From Lewinellaceae bacterium (lineage in GTDB: Bacteria > Bacteroidota > Bacteroidia > Chitinophagales > Saprospiraceae), in the NCBI GenBank assembly GCA_020636325.1, contig JACJYC010000009.1, positions 124,001-188,000 on the forward strand: a DNA stretch of 64,000 bases, given 5' to 3'. The notes below the pieces were generated by a model. The model worked only from the letters and a program-made list of their open reading frames with translations, searched no databases and had not been told where the DNA came from. Each line of letters opens with the position of its first letter. Positions within the stretch are counted from its first letter, which is position 1. Below are positions 25,754 to 33,322 of the stretch, one piece after another. The position numbers were made by a program, and so were the translations under genes.

Positions 25754-27250
25754 ATGGAGATCCGGACTGCGCCGACCGTCAATACCCTGTTTCCCGTTTT
25801 TCTGAAACTGGAACAGTTGCACCTGCTGGTGGTAGGTGGAGGAAACGTGGCATTGGAAAAACTCAATGCCTTGCTGGCCAACTCACCGGAGGCCCGCATT
25901 ACCGTAGTCGCGATCGACTTTTTGCCGGAATTGCGGTCCCTGACCGGTGATTTCCCCGGCATTACCCTCATAGAAAAGGCCTTTGAGGCCTGCGACCTGG
26001 ACGATAAGGACCTGGTGATCGCCGCCACCAACAACCGCGTGATCAATGAGGTGATCAAGCAGGAGGCCGCTGCCAGGAGGATAATGGCCAATGTAGCCGA
26101 TACGCCCGATCTCTGCGACTTTTACCTGGGCAGCATTGTCAGGAAAGGCAACCTGAAGATCGCCATCAGCACCAACGGGCAGTCGCCGACCATTGCCAAG
26201 CGGCTGAAGGAGGTGCTGAATGACGCCATACCCGCAGAAATTGACGATACCCTGACCTCGCTGAACCGGGTCCGGAACCGCCTGAACGGGTCATTTTCCG
26301 AGAAGGTCCGCAAGCTCAATGAGCTTACCAAGGTCCTGGTGGACGGCGAGCGCGACAAACCCGAATCGGAGAAACAATGGCGGCGCCTGGCTGCGCGCCT
26401 GGTGCTGGTCTTTACGCTGATGGTGCTGGGGCATATCGTCATTTCCTTCCTGCCGCTCCCGAGCCTGGCAGCGGTATGGGGGGCGGTCAAACCCGCATTT
26501 GATCAGCAGTTCCTGTTCTATTGCCTGACCGGAGTGATCGCCCAGACGATCAACGGCGCGCTGGGCATGGGATACGGCGTGACCTCCGCCATCGGCCTGA
26601 TGAGCCTTGGGGTGAATCCCGTGGTCATCAGCGCGTCGATCCACACCTCTGAGGTCATTACCTCCGGCGCATCCGGTTACAGCCATTACAAATTCGGCAA
26701 CGTCAATAAAAAATTGTTCCGTCACCTGGTCGTACCGGGCATAGTGGGTGCGATCATGGGTGTCGCATTGCTGGTTTTTCTGGGAGAAAAGGCCGGTAAA
26801 TCGCTGTTGCCGATCGTGGCGATATACGCTATGTTCCTGGGGTACAAGATCCTGATGCGCGCTTTCCGGCCGGATGCAAAGACCAAGAAGATCCGGCGCA
26901 TCGGCTGGCTGGCCTGGTCCGGCGGCTTGCTGGACTCCTTCGGCGGCGGCGGCTGGGGCCCGTTGGTGAACAGTGCCCTGATCGCAAAAGGCAGGAGCCC
27001 GAGATATACGATCGGTTCGGCGAGCCTGGCAGAATTTTTCATCACCCTGGCCAGCGCCGTAGCCTTCCTGATCGTCACAGGGGTAGGCCATTGGCAAGTC
27101 GTGTTGGGGTTGATGATCGGCGGTACGGTGGTATCTCCTTTCGCGGCCAAACTGACCGGCAAACTGCCCGCCAAGACCATGATGATCTGTGTGGGCGTTG
27201 TGGTTATTTTGTGGAGCGTACGACTGATCATGCGGTCGTTTTGGGGATAA
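25754..27250 (+). CDS. Fusion of precorrin-2 dehydrogenase/ferrochelatase domain with a TSUP permease
   Basis: Residues 1 to about 205 match the CysG/Met8 siroheme synthase domain: N-terminal FPVFLKLEQLHLLVVGGGNVALEK with the NAD-binding GGG at 28-30, AATNNRVIN, and KIAISTNGQSPTIAKRLKE. After a short linker, residues 215-498 form a TauE/SafE (TSUP) permease with eight or so helices and two similar halves (GVIAQTINGALGMGYG and SGGLLDSFGGGGWGP). The first part would oxidise precorrin-2 and insert iron for CysI. The second probably carries sulfate, sulfite or another sulfur anion. The gene begins two bases after the cysD stop and sits between cysD and cysN. Confidence 0.9.
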   Translation: MEIRTAPTVNTLFPVFLKLEQLHLLVVGGGNVALEKLNALLANSPEARITVVAIDFLPELRSLTGDFPGITLIEKAFEACDLDDKDLVIAATNNRVINEVIKQEAAARRIMANVADTPDLCDFYLGSIVRKGNLKIAISTNGQSPTIAKRLKEVLNDAIPAEIDDTLTSLNRVRNRLNGSFSEKVRKLNELTKVLVDGERDKPESEKQWRRLAARLVLVFTLMVLGHIVISFLPLPSLAAVWGAVKPAFDQQFLFYCLTGVIAQTINGALGMGYGVTSAIGLMSLGVNPVVISASIHTSEVITSGASGYSHYKFGNVNKKLFRHLVVPGIVGAIMGVALLVFLGEKAGKSLLPIVAIYAMFLGYKILMRAFRPDAKTKKIRRIGWLAWSGGLLDSFGGGGWGPLVNSALIAKGRSPRYTIGSASLAEFFITLASAVAFLIVTGVGHWQVVLGLMIGGTVVSPFAAKLTGKLPAKTMMICVGVVVILWSVRLIMRSFWG

Positions 27251-27340
27251 GGATTCGTAAGCCCGATTGCAGAGAGGGATTGCGAAGCCTGGCAAAATAC
27301 CGGAAAAAAGAAATTAAAAAAATCAGCAATTTCAAAAACC

Positions 27341-28588
27341 ATGGATATCCTAAGAATAGCAACGGCAGGTAGCGTAGACGATGGCAAAAGCACCCTGATC
27401 GGCCGGCTTATGTATGAAACCAACAGCGTAACCCAGGATAAACTTGAGGCCATTGAGCGGGCAAGTCGCCGCCTGGGGTTGGAGCATGTGGATCTTTCCC
27501 TGCTCACCGACGGGCTTATTGCCGAACGCGAGCAGGGCATCACCATCGATGTGGCGCATATCTATTTCTCCACGCCCAACCGCAAGTACATCATTGCCGA
27601 CACGCCGGGGCATTTCGAATATACCCGCAACATGATCACCGGAGCCAGTACCGCCCAGGTGGCCATCATCCTGATCGACGCCCGCAACGGGATCGTGGAG
27701 CAGACCTACCGGCATTATTACATCACGCAGTTGCTGCGAATCCCGCATGTGGCGGTCTGCATCAACAAGATGGACCTGGTGAACTATTCCGAAAACCAGT
27801 TCAACAGTATCCGGCAGGAGTTCCGGGACCTGTTGGGCGGCCGGGAATTGCCGGAGCAGGAGATCACCTTCATTCCGGTGTCTTCCCTGTACGGCGAGAA
27901 TATTTCCAAGTCATCGGTAGAGATGTCCTGGTACAACGGGCCTTTCCTGCTCGAGTACCTGGAAAACATAGAATGGCATGCCGGCGAAAACCACCTGCCG
28001 TCCCGGTTCCCGGTGCAATATGTCATCCGGCCCAAATCGGAGGCGTTCCCCGATTTCAGGGGATTTGCGGGAAAGGTAGCCAGCGGCGTGTTCAAGGCGG
28101 GAGACCGGGTGGTGGCCTATCCCTCTATGCAGGAAAGCGAAATTGACCACATTTACGCCTATGAAAACCCTGTCGACCTGGCGGAGGCCGGTCAAAGCGC
28201 CGTGATCACCCTCAAAGACGAGATCGACCTGAGCCGCGGCGATATGCTGGTACGCAAAGAAACACCTGTAGCTGCTGTCAAAGACCTGGAAGCCCGCATT
28301 TGCTGGCTGGACAGCGCCCCCCTGCGAGCCGGCCGGAATTACCTCCTGCAGCATGGCCAGAACCGGGTAAAAGCCAAGGTCACCCAATTGTCGCATATTG
28401 TGGATATTCAAAATTACAACATCATCGAAGGCGCTGAGGAGATCGGGCTGAACCAGATCGGCGGCATCTCTATCAAAACCGCCAAACCCATTTTTGCTGA
28501 TCAATTCCGGGAAAACAAGCACAACGGCGCGTTCATCCTGATCGATGAGGGGAGCAATAATACGGTTGGGGTTGGGGTGGTGGTTTGA
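27341..28588 (+). CDS. cysN: Sulfate adenylyltransferase subunit 1 (CysN)
   Basis: The 415-residue GTPase has G1 GSVDDGKST (10-18), the switch region around REQGITID, G3 DTPGH (87-91) and G4 NKMD (142-145), followed by two beta-barrel domains. It stimulates CysD. The protein ends after the barrels, without the fused APS kinase (CysC) seen in many homologs, which agrees with direct APS reduction by CysH. A 90-bp gap separates it from the fusion gene. The run of GTTGGGG words at its end encodes NTVGVGVVV. Confidence 0.95.
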   Translation: MDILRIATAGSVDDGKSTLIGRLMYETNSVTQDKLEAIERASRRLGLEHVDLSLLTDGLIAEREQGITIDVAHIYFSTPNRKYIIADTPGHFEYTRNMITGASTAQVAIILIDARNGIVEQTYRHYYITQLLRIPHVAVCINKMDLVNYSENQFNSIRQEFRDLLGGRELPEQEITFIPVSSLYGENISKSSVEMSWYNGPFLLEYLENIEWHAGENHLPSRFPVQYVIRPKSEAFPDFRGFAGKVASGVFKAGDRVVAYPSMQESEIDHIYAYENPVDLAEAGQSAVITLKDEIDLSRGDMLVRKETPVAAVKDLEARICWLDSAPLRAGRNYLLQHGQNRVKAKVTQLSHIVDIQNYNIIEGAEEIGLNQIGGISIKTAKPIFADQFRENKHNGAFILIDEGSNNTVGVGVVV

Positions 28589-28597
28589 AAGGAGAGG

Positions 28598-28672
28598 AAC
28601 CGAAGAACTGAGGAATTGAGGAATTGAGGAATCGAGCCTGCCTACCGGCAAGGCAGGGAATCGAGAAACCGT
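28598..28672. repeat. GAGGAATT octamers with a CCTGCC/GGCAGG hairpin
   Basis: Four octamer units precede a stem of CCTGCC (28637-28642) and GGCAGG (28652-28657), which could end cys operon transcription. A similar octamer plus hairpin arrangement is at 50423-50533. Confidence 0.75.
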
Positions 28673-28725
28673 TTCCAGTGTATATTATTTTTTGTGTTTA
28701 ATTTTTTTATTTAAAAAATATAGTT

Positions 28726-28733
28726 TATATTTG
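28726..28733 (+). promoter_or_regulatory. -7 element TATATTTG in an AT-rich tract
   Basis: TATATTTG matches TAnnTTTG and follows 45 bp of nearly pure A+T. The small frame at 28752 begins 18 bases later, the same distance as in tamB. Confidence 0.55.
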
Positions 28734-28751
28734 CATTATTCTAAACCTAAC

Positions 28752-28829
28752 ATGCCTTTTGGATCAAACCGAGAGGAGCATTCAATTGAATTCAGCGCGC
28801 TGGAAATAAGAGAACCGAGGCTCTTTTGA
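28752..28829 (+). CDS. Possible 25-residue peptide gene
   Basis: The ATG at 28752 opens a short frame beginning MPFGSNREEHSIEF and ending EIREPRLF before TGA. It is preceded by a good -7 element and by ACCTAAC, the same bases that precede the start of the gene at 60919. The peptide is rich in Glu and Arg and ends hydrophobic. I do not recognise it. It could be a leader peptide, a small regulator or chance. From 28830 to 29018 there are G- and C-rich inverted words (GGTGGTGG..CCCCACCC, GCCGGCCGGCC) but no convincing gene. Confidence 0.3.
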   Translation: MPFGSNREEHSIEFSALEIREPRLF

Positions 28830-29018
28830 GGGCCTTGCACGCATACCCGAGAGTGGTGGTGGAAGGGCGGGCTGTTTTTTCCCCACCCATAATAACCAAT
28901 AGAAGTAGTAGTAATATCTCTCCAGCCGGCCGGCCAGATGTTGCATTCGGCGGCCAAACCCCATAGTACCTGTACATTAAAATTTTCCGGAATTCAATAA
29001 TTCAAGAAAGGAAAATAC

Positions 29019-29078
29019 ATGTTGCCTAAAAATAGGATCAGCATTACAATGGCTGCCCTTAATGCATTGATGGTTTAG
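29019..29078 (+). CDS. Possible 19-residue peptide MLPKNRISITMAALNALMV
   Basis: AAGAAAGGAAAATAC precedes the ATG, one of the better ribosome-binding sites in the window. The product is short and amphipathic. A 9-bp-period repeat (CCTTAGTGT-type words, 29081-29108) follows at once. It may be the decayed start of a larger gene. Low confidence. Confidence 0.2.
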   Translation: MLPKNRISITMAALNALMV

Positions 29079-29080
29079 TT

Positions 29081-29108
29081 CCTTAGTGTCCTGAGTGCCC
29101 TCAGTGGT
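29081..29108. repeat. CCTTAGTGN 9-bp repeat
   Basis: Three 9-bp units (CCTTAGTGT, CCTGAGTGC, CCTCAGTGG). The same three-unit motif is found at 44142-44168. Confidence 0.7.
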
Positions 29109-29189
29109 CCCAAAACTATCAAGCTCCAGTTGACGTTAATACCCCCGAATCTCCCTATCTTACCCCAAATAACCAAATACCGCACTACC

Positions 29190-30308
29190 ATGGCACGCCT
29201 GTCCCCGCTCATCTGCTTTGGCCTGTTGCTGAGCATTTTCCTCATCAACGCACCCTTGAACGCCCAAAAATCCGCCCGTCCGGAAGTATTTCGCATCCAT
29301 CGCGGGGTGAATATCAGCCACTGGCTGTCCCAAAGCCGCGCGCGGGGCGCCGACCGTCAGGCTTATTTTACGGAGGCGGACGTAGCAGCCGTAGCCGAAG
29401 CAGGTTTCGACCATATCCGCATCCCTATTGATGAAGAACAAATGTGGGACGAAGCCGGCAACAAGATACCCGAAGCCTGGCAATTGCTTCACGCTGCTTT
29501 GGGCTGGATGAAAAAACACCGCCTGAAAGCCCTCGTCGACCTGCACATCATCCGATCCCATTATTTTCTGGATGACGATCCGCCCTTGTTCAAGGATCCG
29601 GCCGAGCAACGCAAATTTGCCGACCTTTGGGTGCAGCTGTCGGATGAGCTGAAAAAATATCCGCGCAAGCACGTGGCCTACGAACTGCTCAACGAGTCGG
29701 TAGCCAAAAACCACGACGACTGGAACAAGGTCTACCGCCAGGCCTATGACGCCGTTCGGGCGCGCGAGCCGAAACGCGTCATCTTCATCGGGCCCAACCG
29801 CTGGCAAAATGCCCGGTATTTCCCCTATCTCACCATTCCGGAGAACGACCCGAACATCGTGCTAAGTTTCCATTTCTACAGCCCGCATATCATCACGCAC
29901 TACAAGGCCTCCTGGACGGATATCCGGGATTACAGCGGTCCGGTGCATTATCCCGGCGTTTCCATCGATCCGAAGGATACCCTGAACCTGCCCCTGGAGA
30001 TCCGCGAGAAAGTACGCCAATACACCCGCGACGATATCGGGATCGACCAACTGGAAAACATGATGAAGGCGGCATTGGAAAAAGCCGACCAACTGCATCT
30101 GCAGCTCTATTGCGGCGAATTCGGCTGCCTGAGCAATGTCGGGGCCGACATGCGAAACCGCTGGTACAAGGACATGATCACCCTGTTCGAACGGCACCAT
30201 ATCTCCTGGTCGGCCTGGGACCTGAAAAGCGGCGGTTTCGGCGTGTTTGACCCGAAGGACCGCAGTTTGGTCATTCCGGCGGATATTTTGTTTGGTAGAG
30301 GGAATTAG
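29190..30308 (+). CDS. Exported glycoside hydrolase family 5 (cellulase-like)
   Basis: The 372-residue protein has a signal peptide (residues 1-26, ending LNAQ) and a TIM-barrel GH5 domain. An opening RGVNISHWL and the strand FDHIRIPID are present. The acid/base is Glu169 in YELLNES, HFYSPH carries the substrate histidine, and the nucleophile is Glu310 in YCGEFG. GH5 enzymes cleave beta-1,4-glucans, mannans and related polymers; the exact subfamily cannot be told by eye. The start at 29190 gives a proper signal peptide. There is no T9SS sorting domain, so it is periplasmic or exported by another route. Confidence 0.9.
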   Translation: MARLSPLICFGLLLSIFLINAPLNAQKSARPEVFRIHRGVNISHWLSQSRARGADRQAYFTEADVAAVAEAGFDHIRIPIDEEQMWDEAGNKIPEAWQLLHAALGWMKKHRLKALVDLHIIRSHYFLDDDPPLFKDPAEQRKFADLWVQLSDELKKYPRKHVAYELLNESVAKNHDDWNKVYRQAYDAVRAREPKRVIFIGPNRWQNARYFPYLTIPENDPNIVLSFHFYSPHIITHYKASWTDIRDYSGPVHYPGVSIDPKDTLNLPLEIREKVRQYTRDDIGIDQLENMMKAALEKADQLHLQLYCGEFGCLSNVGADMRNRWYKDMITLFERHHISWSAWDLKSGGFGVFDPKDRSLVIPADILFGRGN

Positions 30309-30415
30309 TGGTCAGTGATCAGTGGTCAGTGATCAGTGGTCAGTTGTCAGTCTCCGCCCGGCAACTTCGCCGAAAGCTTCGTCGCCCGGTGGCCGTAGCT
30401 TCATTGGAGGAGGGG
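30309..30415. repeat. GGTCAGT/GATCAGT heptamers plus GC-rich element
   Basis: Six heptamer units begin right at the GH5 stop codon. They are followed by CCGCCCGGCAACTTCGCCG...GTAGCTTCATTGGAGGAGGG, the same pairing seen after tamB at 8815-8906. From 30416 to 30468 nothing is recognisable. Confidence 0.85.
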
Positions 30416-30468
30416 GGCAGTTGCGTGTTAAGGGGATGTTTGGCTATACTACGGGCGCCAACGGGACT

Positions 30469-30566
30469 GTTCAAAATAGTGTTTTCGCGCCAAGATGCCA
30501 AGACGCAAAGCTTTGATTTTCATCACGCTGCGCGTGCTAAAAATCCGTTTGACACAAAATTCTGAA
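30469..30566 (+). repeat. MITE-like element, copy 2
   Basis: 98 bp homologous to 15789-15888. It begins GTTCAAAATAGTG, contains CAAGACGCAAAG, and its central hairpin has the arm CACGC opposite GCGTG where copy 1 has CATGC opposite GCATG, a compensated pair. The right end has lost the terminal TGAAC match (TGAAAAG). Confidence 0.8.
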
Positions 30567-30684
30567 AAGACTCGCGCCAACCATGAAAACCATTGAGAAA
30601 TTGGCAGGTTGGCCGTCTTACCATACCATGGGCGCTCAGCAATAAAATATTCAACCATGGATAACGGTAATCGCCCTTTCGTGT

Positions 30685-30715
30685 AACAAAAACGAACTTC
30701 TCCGATTTGCATTCG
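30685..30715. repeat. 31-bp dispersed repeat, copy 1
   Basis: AACAAAAACGAACTTCTCC followed by GATTTGCATTCG. It recurs with two differences at 44947-44977. I see no gene between 30567 and 30878. Confidence 0.8.
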
Positions 30716-30772
30716 CAATTCCGATGCTTTCCCCTTGATTGATCAGCCCGTACAGTGGTCCGTTAGGATCGC

Positions 30773-30780
30773 TATATTTG
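30773..30780 (+). promoter_or_regulatory. Orphan -7 element TATATTTG
   Basis: CGCTATATTTGTA is the same sequence as the PhyH promoter at 33282, but no gene follows on this strand. A transcript would run antisense into the 3-prime end of higA at 30879. Confidence 0.35.
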
Positions 30781-30878
30781 TAGCATCCCTTACAACGGAC
30801 GCTTGCATCAACAATCAACAATTATGTAATTATTAATCATCAATCAATGCTGTTGGAGATAGCTGATCGAAGCAGTCA

Positions 30879-31268
30879 CTACGCGTGTTCCAGAATAAAC
30901 TCCGGGCTGATCTTCAGGATCTTATAAAGCCGCTTTGCAAGATCCATATTGATTTTCCTTTTACCTTGCATCACTTCGGAAAGACGGGTTGGAGATATGT
31001 CCAGTAATACAGCCATATCTTTCTGTTTGAGCCTGCCTTCGTACATTTTCAATTCAATCATTTCAACGATGGTCTGTGGCTGTCGGACGGGCATTAATGG
31101 GATTTGATCTTCCCAGGATTCAGCCAGCCTGGAGAGTTCTCGCAGCCTATCACGATCCTCGGTAGCCAGGGTATGAAAACCTCCTCCCTCGGTAGCCTTC
31201 CTCAGGTAAGTTTCAATTTTTTCCATGACTATTTGGTAATCCTGGTCGGAATTTATTGTATAGGCCAT
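30879..31268 (-). CDS. higA: HigA-type antitoxin with XRE helix-turn-helix
   Basis: The 129-residue protein has an N-terminal helical part (YTINSDQDYQIVMEKIETYL, as in HigA/YgjM antitoxins). A C-terminal Cro/C1 helix-turn-helix follows (GRLKQKDMAVLLDISPTRLSEVMQGKRKINMDLAKRLYKIL). It should bind and neutralise the HigB-like product of the gene 11 bp upstream and repress their shared promoter. Toxin-first order is typical of higBA. Confidence 0.9.
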   Translation of the reverse strand: MAYTINSDQDYQIVMEKIETYLRKATEGGGFHTLATEDRDRLRELSRLAESWEDQIPLMPVRQPQTIVEMIELKMYEGRLKQKDMAVLLDISPTRLSEVMQGKRKINMDLAKRLYKILKISPEFILEHA

Positions 31269-31279
31269 TTTTTTACAAT

Positions 31280-31573
31280 TTAAATAGTGGAAGCATCTAT
31301 ATTGTCGTATTCACTATGCGTACCTACGAATCGGACAAAAACGGTTCTGATGTCAAAAAAGATCATTGCAACCAGTCTGTATCTGTTCCCGCGAATATTG
31401 AAAACAAACCGGTCATTCCCAACATAATCCACTGAATTGTAAGCCTGTCGAATATCTGCAATTTTATTCCAGTCTGCCTCTTTTACTACTTCGTACCAGG
31501 CATTCAGTGCGTCAATGGCATCGGTGTGCAATAGGCCGAATTCTCGCAAAATGGTCTTGCTGATAATAACCAA
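31280..31573 (-). CDS. higB: HigB-type mRNA interferase toxin
   Basis: The 97-residue protein matches the HigB_toxin family: an N-terminal ISKTILREF strand-helix, DALNAWYEVVKEADWNKIADIRQAY, then the beta-sheet YVGNDRFVFNIRGNRYRLVAMIFFDIRTVFVRFVGTHSEYDNID. The basic and aromatic C-terminal strands supply the RNase site in RelE-like toxins. No ATG is available. The frame begins at TTG 31573, 16 bases after a strong -7 element, so a low-efficiency start may keep toxin levels down. Confidence 0.87.
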   Translation of the reverse strand: MVIISKTILREFGLLHTDAIDALNAWYEVVKEADWNKIADIRQAYNSVDYVGNDRFVFNIRGNRYRLVAMIFFDIRTVFVRFVGTHSEYDNIDASTI

Positions 31574-31589
31574 GGCAATTAGTTTATTA

Positions 31590-31619
31590 CAAAGATAAAA
31601 ATAAAATTACATTATTCAA
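31590..31619 (-). promoter_or_regulatory. Promoter of higBA
   Basis: On the reverse strand TTG (31619-31617), 19 bp and TATCTTTG (31597-31590) fit the Bacteroidota consensus exactly. The toxin start is 16 bases downstream. Confidence 0.8.
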
Positions 31620-31662
31620 AATTTTATTTCACAATATGAAATTAACTCCTGTCCATTTTGAT

Positions 31663-33189
31663 TCACCCCGAATGATCGCTCACCATAACCCACCGGCCAT
31701 CCACCTTTTGCATCAACACCGAAAAATGCCCCTGGACCGGCTCCTCGCGGTCGGGGAATTCGAGGTTGAAGCGGCCGACGACGTAATAAGCCGCATCGCT
31801 CAGCCGGGTGAGGTTCATTTTGTCAAAGTGCAGCTGGCCCATTTTACCGGCCGGGAAGTATTTGAAGTAATGCTGCCGGATATTTTCATAACCGTAGGTG
31901 AAACCGCTGCTTGAGATGGTCCGAATGCTGTCGGATTTCAGATAGGCGGTCATATAGCAATCGATATCGCCCTGGTTCCAGCAATTTTCCTGTTGCCTGA
32001 AATTATCGCGGATGGCCTGCTCGTCGGCGGCATAAATCCCATCGAGGTAAGCGGCCACCAGCCCGGCAAATCGCTGCACGTGCGCGTGGTGCCTGCGGCC
32101 CATGCCCTGGTCGGTATTGGTCTGCAGGGCGATGGAAAAGCCGTACCGGTCCGAGTACTCCACCTGGGTCAGGTAGCCCGGCATGACGCCCGCATGGCCC
32201 AGGAATTTGCCCAGCGGGGTTTGCCAGACGAAGGCGCCCAGACCGTACCCCGCGGCGGCGGGCTGTCCGGTCCGAAAATCAACCGGTTGGATGAGTTGGT
32301 GATACACTTCCGGGGTCAGCACCTTGCCGTCGTGCAGCCACTTCATCCAATGGGCCATATCCTCAGTGTTGGTCACAAAGCCGCCGCCGCACCATTCGAA
32401 CTGCGGATTCATGGCGTACAATCCGTTCTCTACGGTTTTTTTCGGCAGATTCAGGAAATTATCATCGCCGATATAGCCTTGGGCCAACCCCGGCAATGCC
32501 CGTTGGGTCGACGGGATCGTATTGCCCAGCTGGAAGGGCTCCAGGATCCGCTGTTGCGCCTGGTGATAAAAGGTATCGCCGGTCGCTTTTTCGATGATCA
32601 GGCCGAGCAGGATGTAATTTGTATCGGAATAACCCCACCCTTTACCCACCGCGTGGGTCGGCTCAACCCCGGCCAGCACGGCCAGGCATTCCTGCGGGGT
32701 CCAGGAGCGCATCGGGTCCGCCTTGAGGGCAGCCTGGAAGGCATCCTGAAAAATATAGCGCGGCAACCCGCTGGTATGGTTCATCAGTGAACGGACCGTG
32801 AGGTCGGCCGCATTGGGCAGACGGTGATACCAGGCGTCTTCCTGGCCCCGGAACCAGTCCGCCACCTTGCCGTCCAGGTCGATCTTGCCTTCGGCTGCCA
32901 GTTGGAGCGCCACTGCCGAGACAAAGGTCTTGCCCGTACTTCCGGTAAACATCCGGCTTCCGGGCGCCATCGGCTTTTTCAATTCCACATCCTCATAACC
33001 GGCCGCAAGGCTGATCAGCCGGCCGTCGGGCAAAACGGCTGCCAGCGTGGCGCCGGGCAACCCTTCGGCGGCGACAAGGCTGTCGAGGGTCGTTTGCAGA
33101 TCTTGCCGCAGCGGCAGAAAGCCCGCCTGCCCCAGGGCAATATTACCGATGAGAAGGGCGGCTGAAATAAAGGTAAACCTGGATCGCAT
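31663..33189 (-). CDS. Exported serine hydrolase (class C beta-lactamase fold) with NTF2-like tail
   Basis: The 508-residue protein has a signal peptide (1-21). Its penicillin-binding/beta-lactamase domain has the nucleophile Ser84 and Lys87 in GSTGK, the second-motif Tyr in GWGYSDTN, and HAG replacing the KTG motif late in the domain. Residues from about 385 to the end (AIRDNFRQQENCWNQGDIDCYMTAYLKSD...) form a SnoaL/DUF4440-like NTF2 fold ending MVSDHSG. Such hydrolases act on peptides or esters rather than antibiotics. The added C-terminal domain is the notable feature. It is divergent from the PhyH gene. Confidence 0.88.
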   Translation of the reverse strand: MRSRFTFISAALLIGNIALGQAGFLPLRQDLQTTLDSLVAAEGLPGATLAAVLPDGRLISLAAGYEDVELKKPMAPGSRMFTGSTGKTFVSAVALQLAAEGKIDLDGKVADWFRGQEDAWYHRLPNAADLTVRSLMNHTSGLPRYIFQDAFQAALKADPMRSWTPQECLAVLAGVEPTHAVGKGWGYSDTNYILLGLIIEKATGDTFYHQAQQRILEPFQLGNTIPSTQRALPGLAQGYIGDDNFLNLPKKTVENGLYAMNPQFEWCGGGFVTNTEDMAHWMKWLHDGKVLTPEVYHQLIQPVDFRTGQPAAAGYGLGAFVWQTPLGKFLGHAGVMPGYLTQVEYSDRYGFSIALQTNTDQGMGRRHHAHVQRFAGLVAAYLDGIYAADEQAIRDNFRQQENCWNQGDIDCYMTAYLKSDSIRTISSSGFTYGYENIRQHYFKYFPAGKMGQLHFDKMNLTRLSDAAYYVVGRFNLEFPDREEPVQGHFSVLMQKVDGRWVMVSDHSG

Positions 33190-33284
33190 ATCGAATACTT
33201 TTTAGGAAAAATAACAACAATCTGTAAAATTCAATGAAACTAATGCGGCCGGGGTGGCGTGAATAGTAAAATTCAGACAATCGC

Positions 33285-33292
33285 TATATTTG
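33285..33292 (+). promoter_or_regulatory. -7 element of the PhyH gene
   Basis: TATATTTG lies 30 bases before the ATG at 33323. No TTG is seen at the -33 distance. Confidence 0.5.
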
Positions 33293-33322
33293 TAACACGC
33301 TGACAAACACAGCCACCGGATC

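Noticed and set aside
28736..28977. Three overlapping minus-strand frames of 60-73 codons after cysN
   Set aside because: They share the same GC-rich inverted words, have no start signals or protein-like composition and overlap one another.
31663..33189. Antibiotic-resistance beta-lactamase
   Set aside because: The KTG box is replaced by HAG and a C-terminal NTF2-like domain is added; this fits a peptidase/esterase-type serine hydrolase, not a drug-resistance enzyme.
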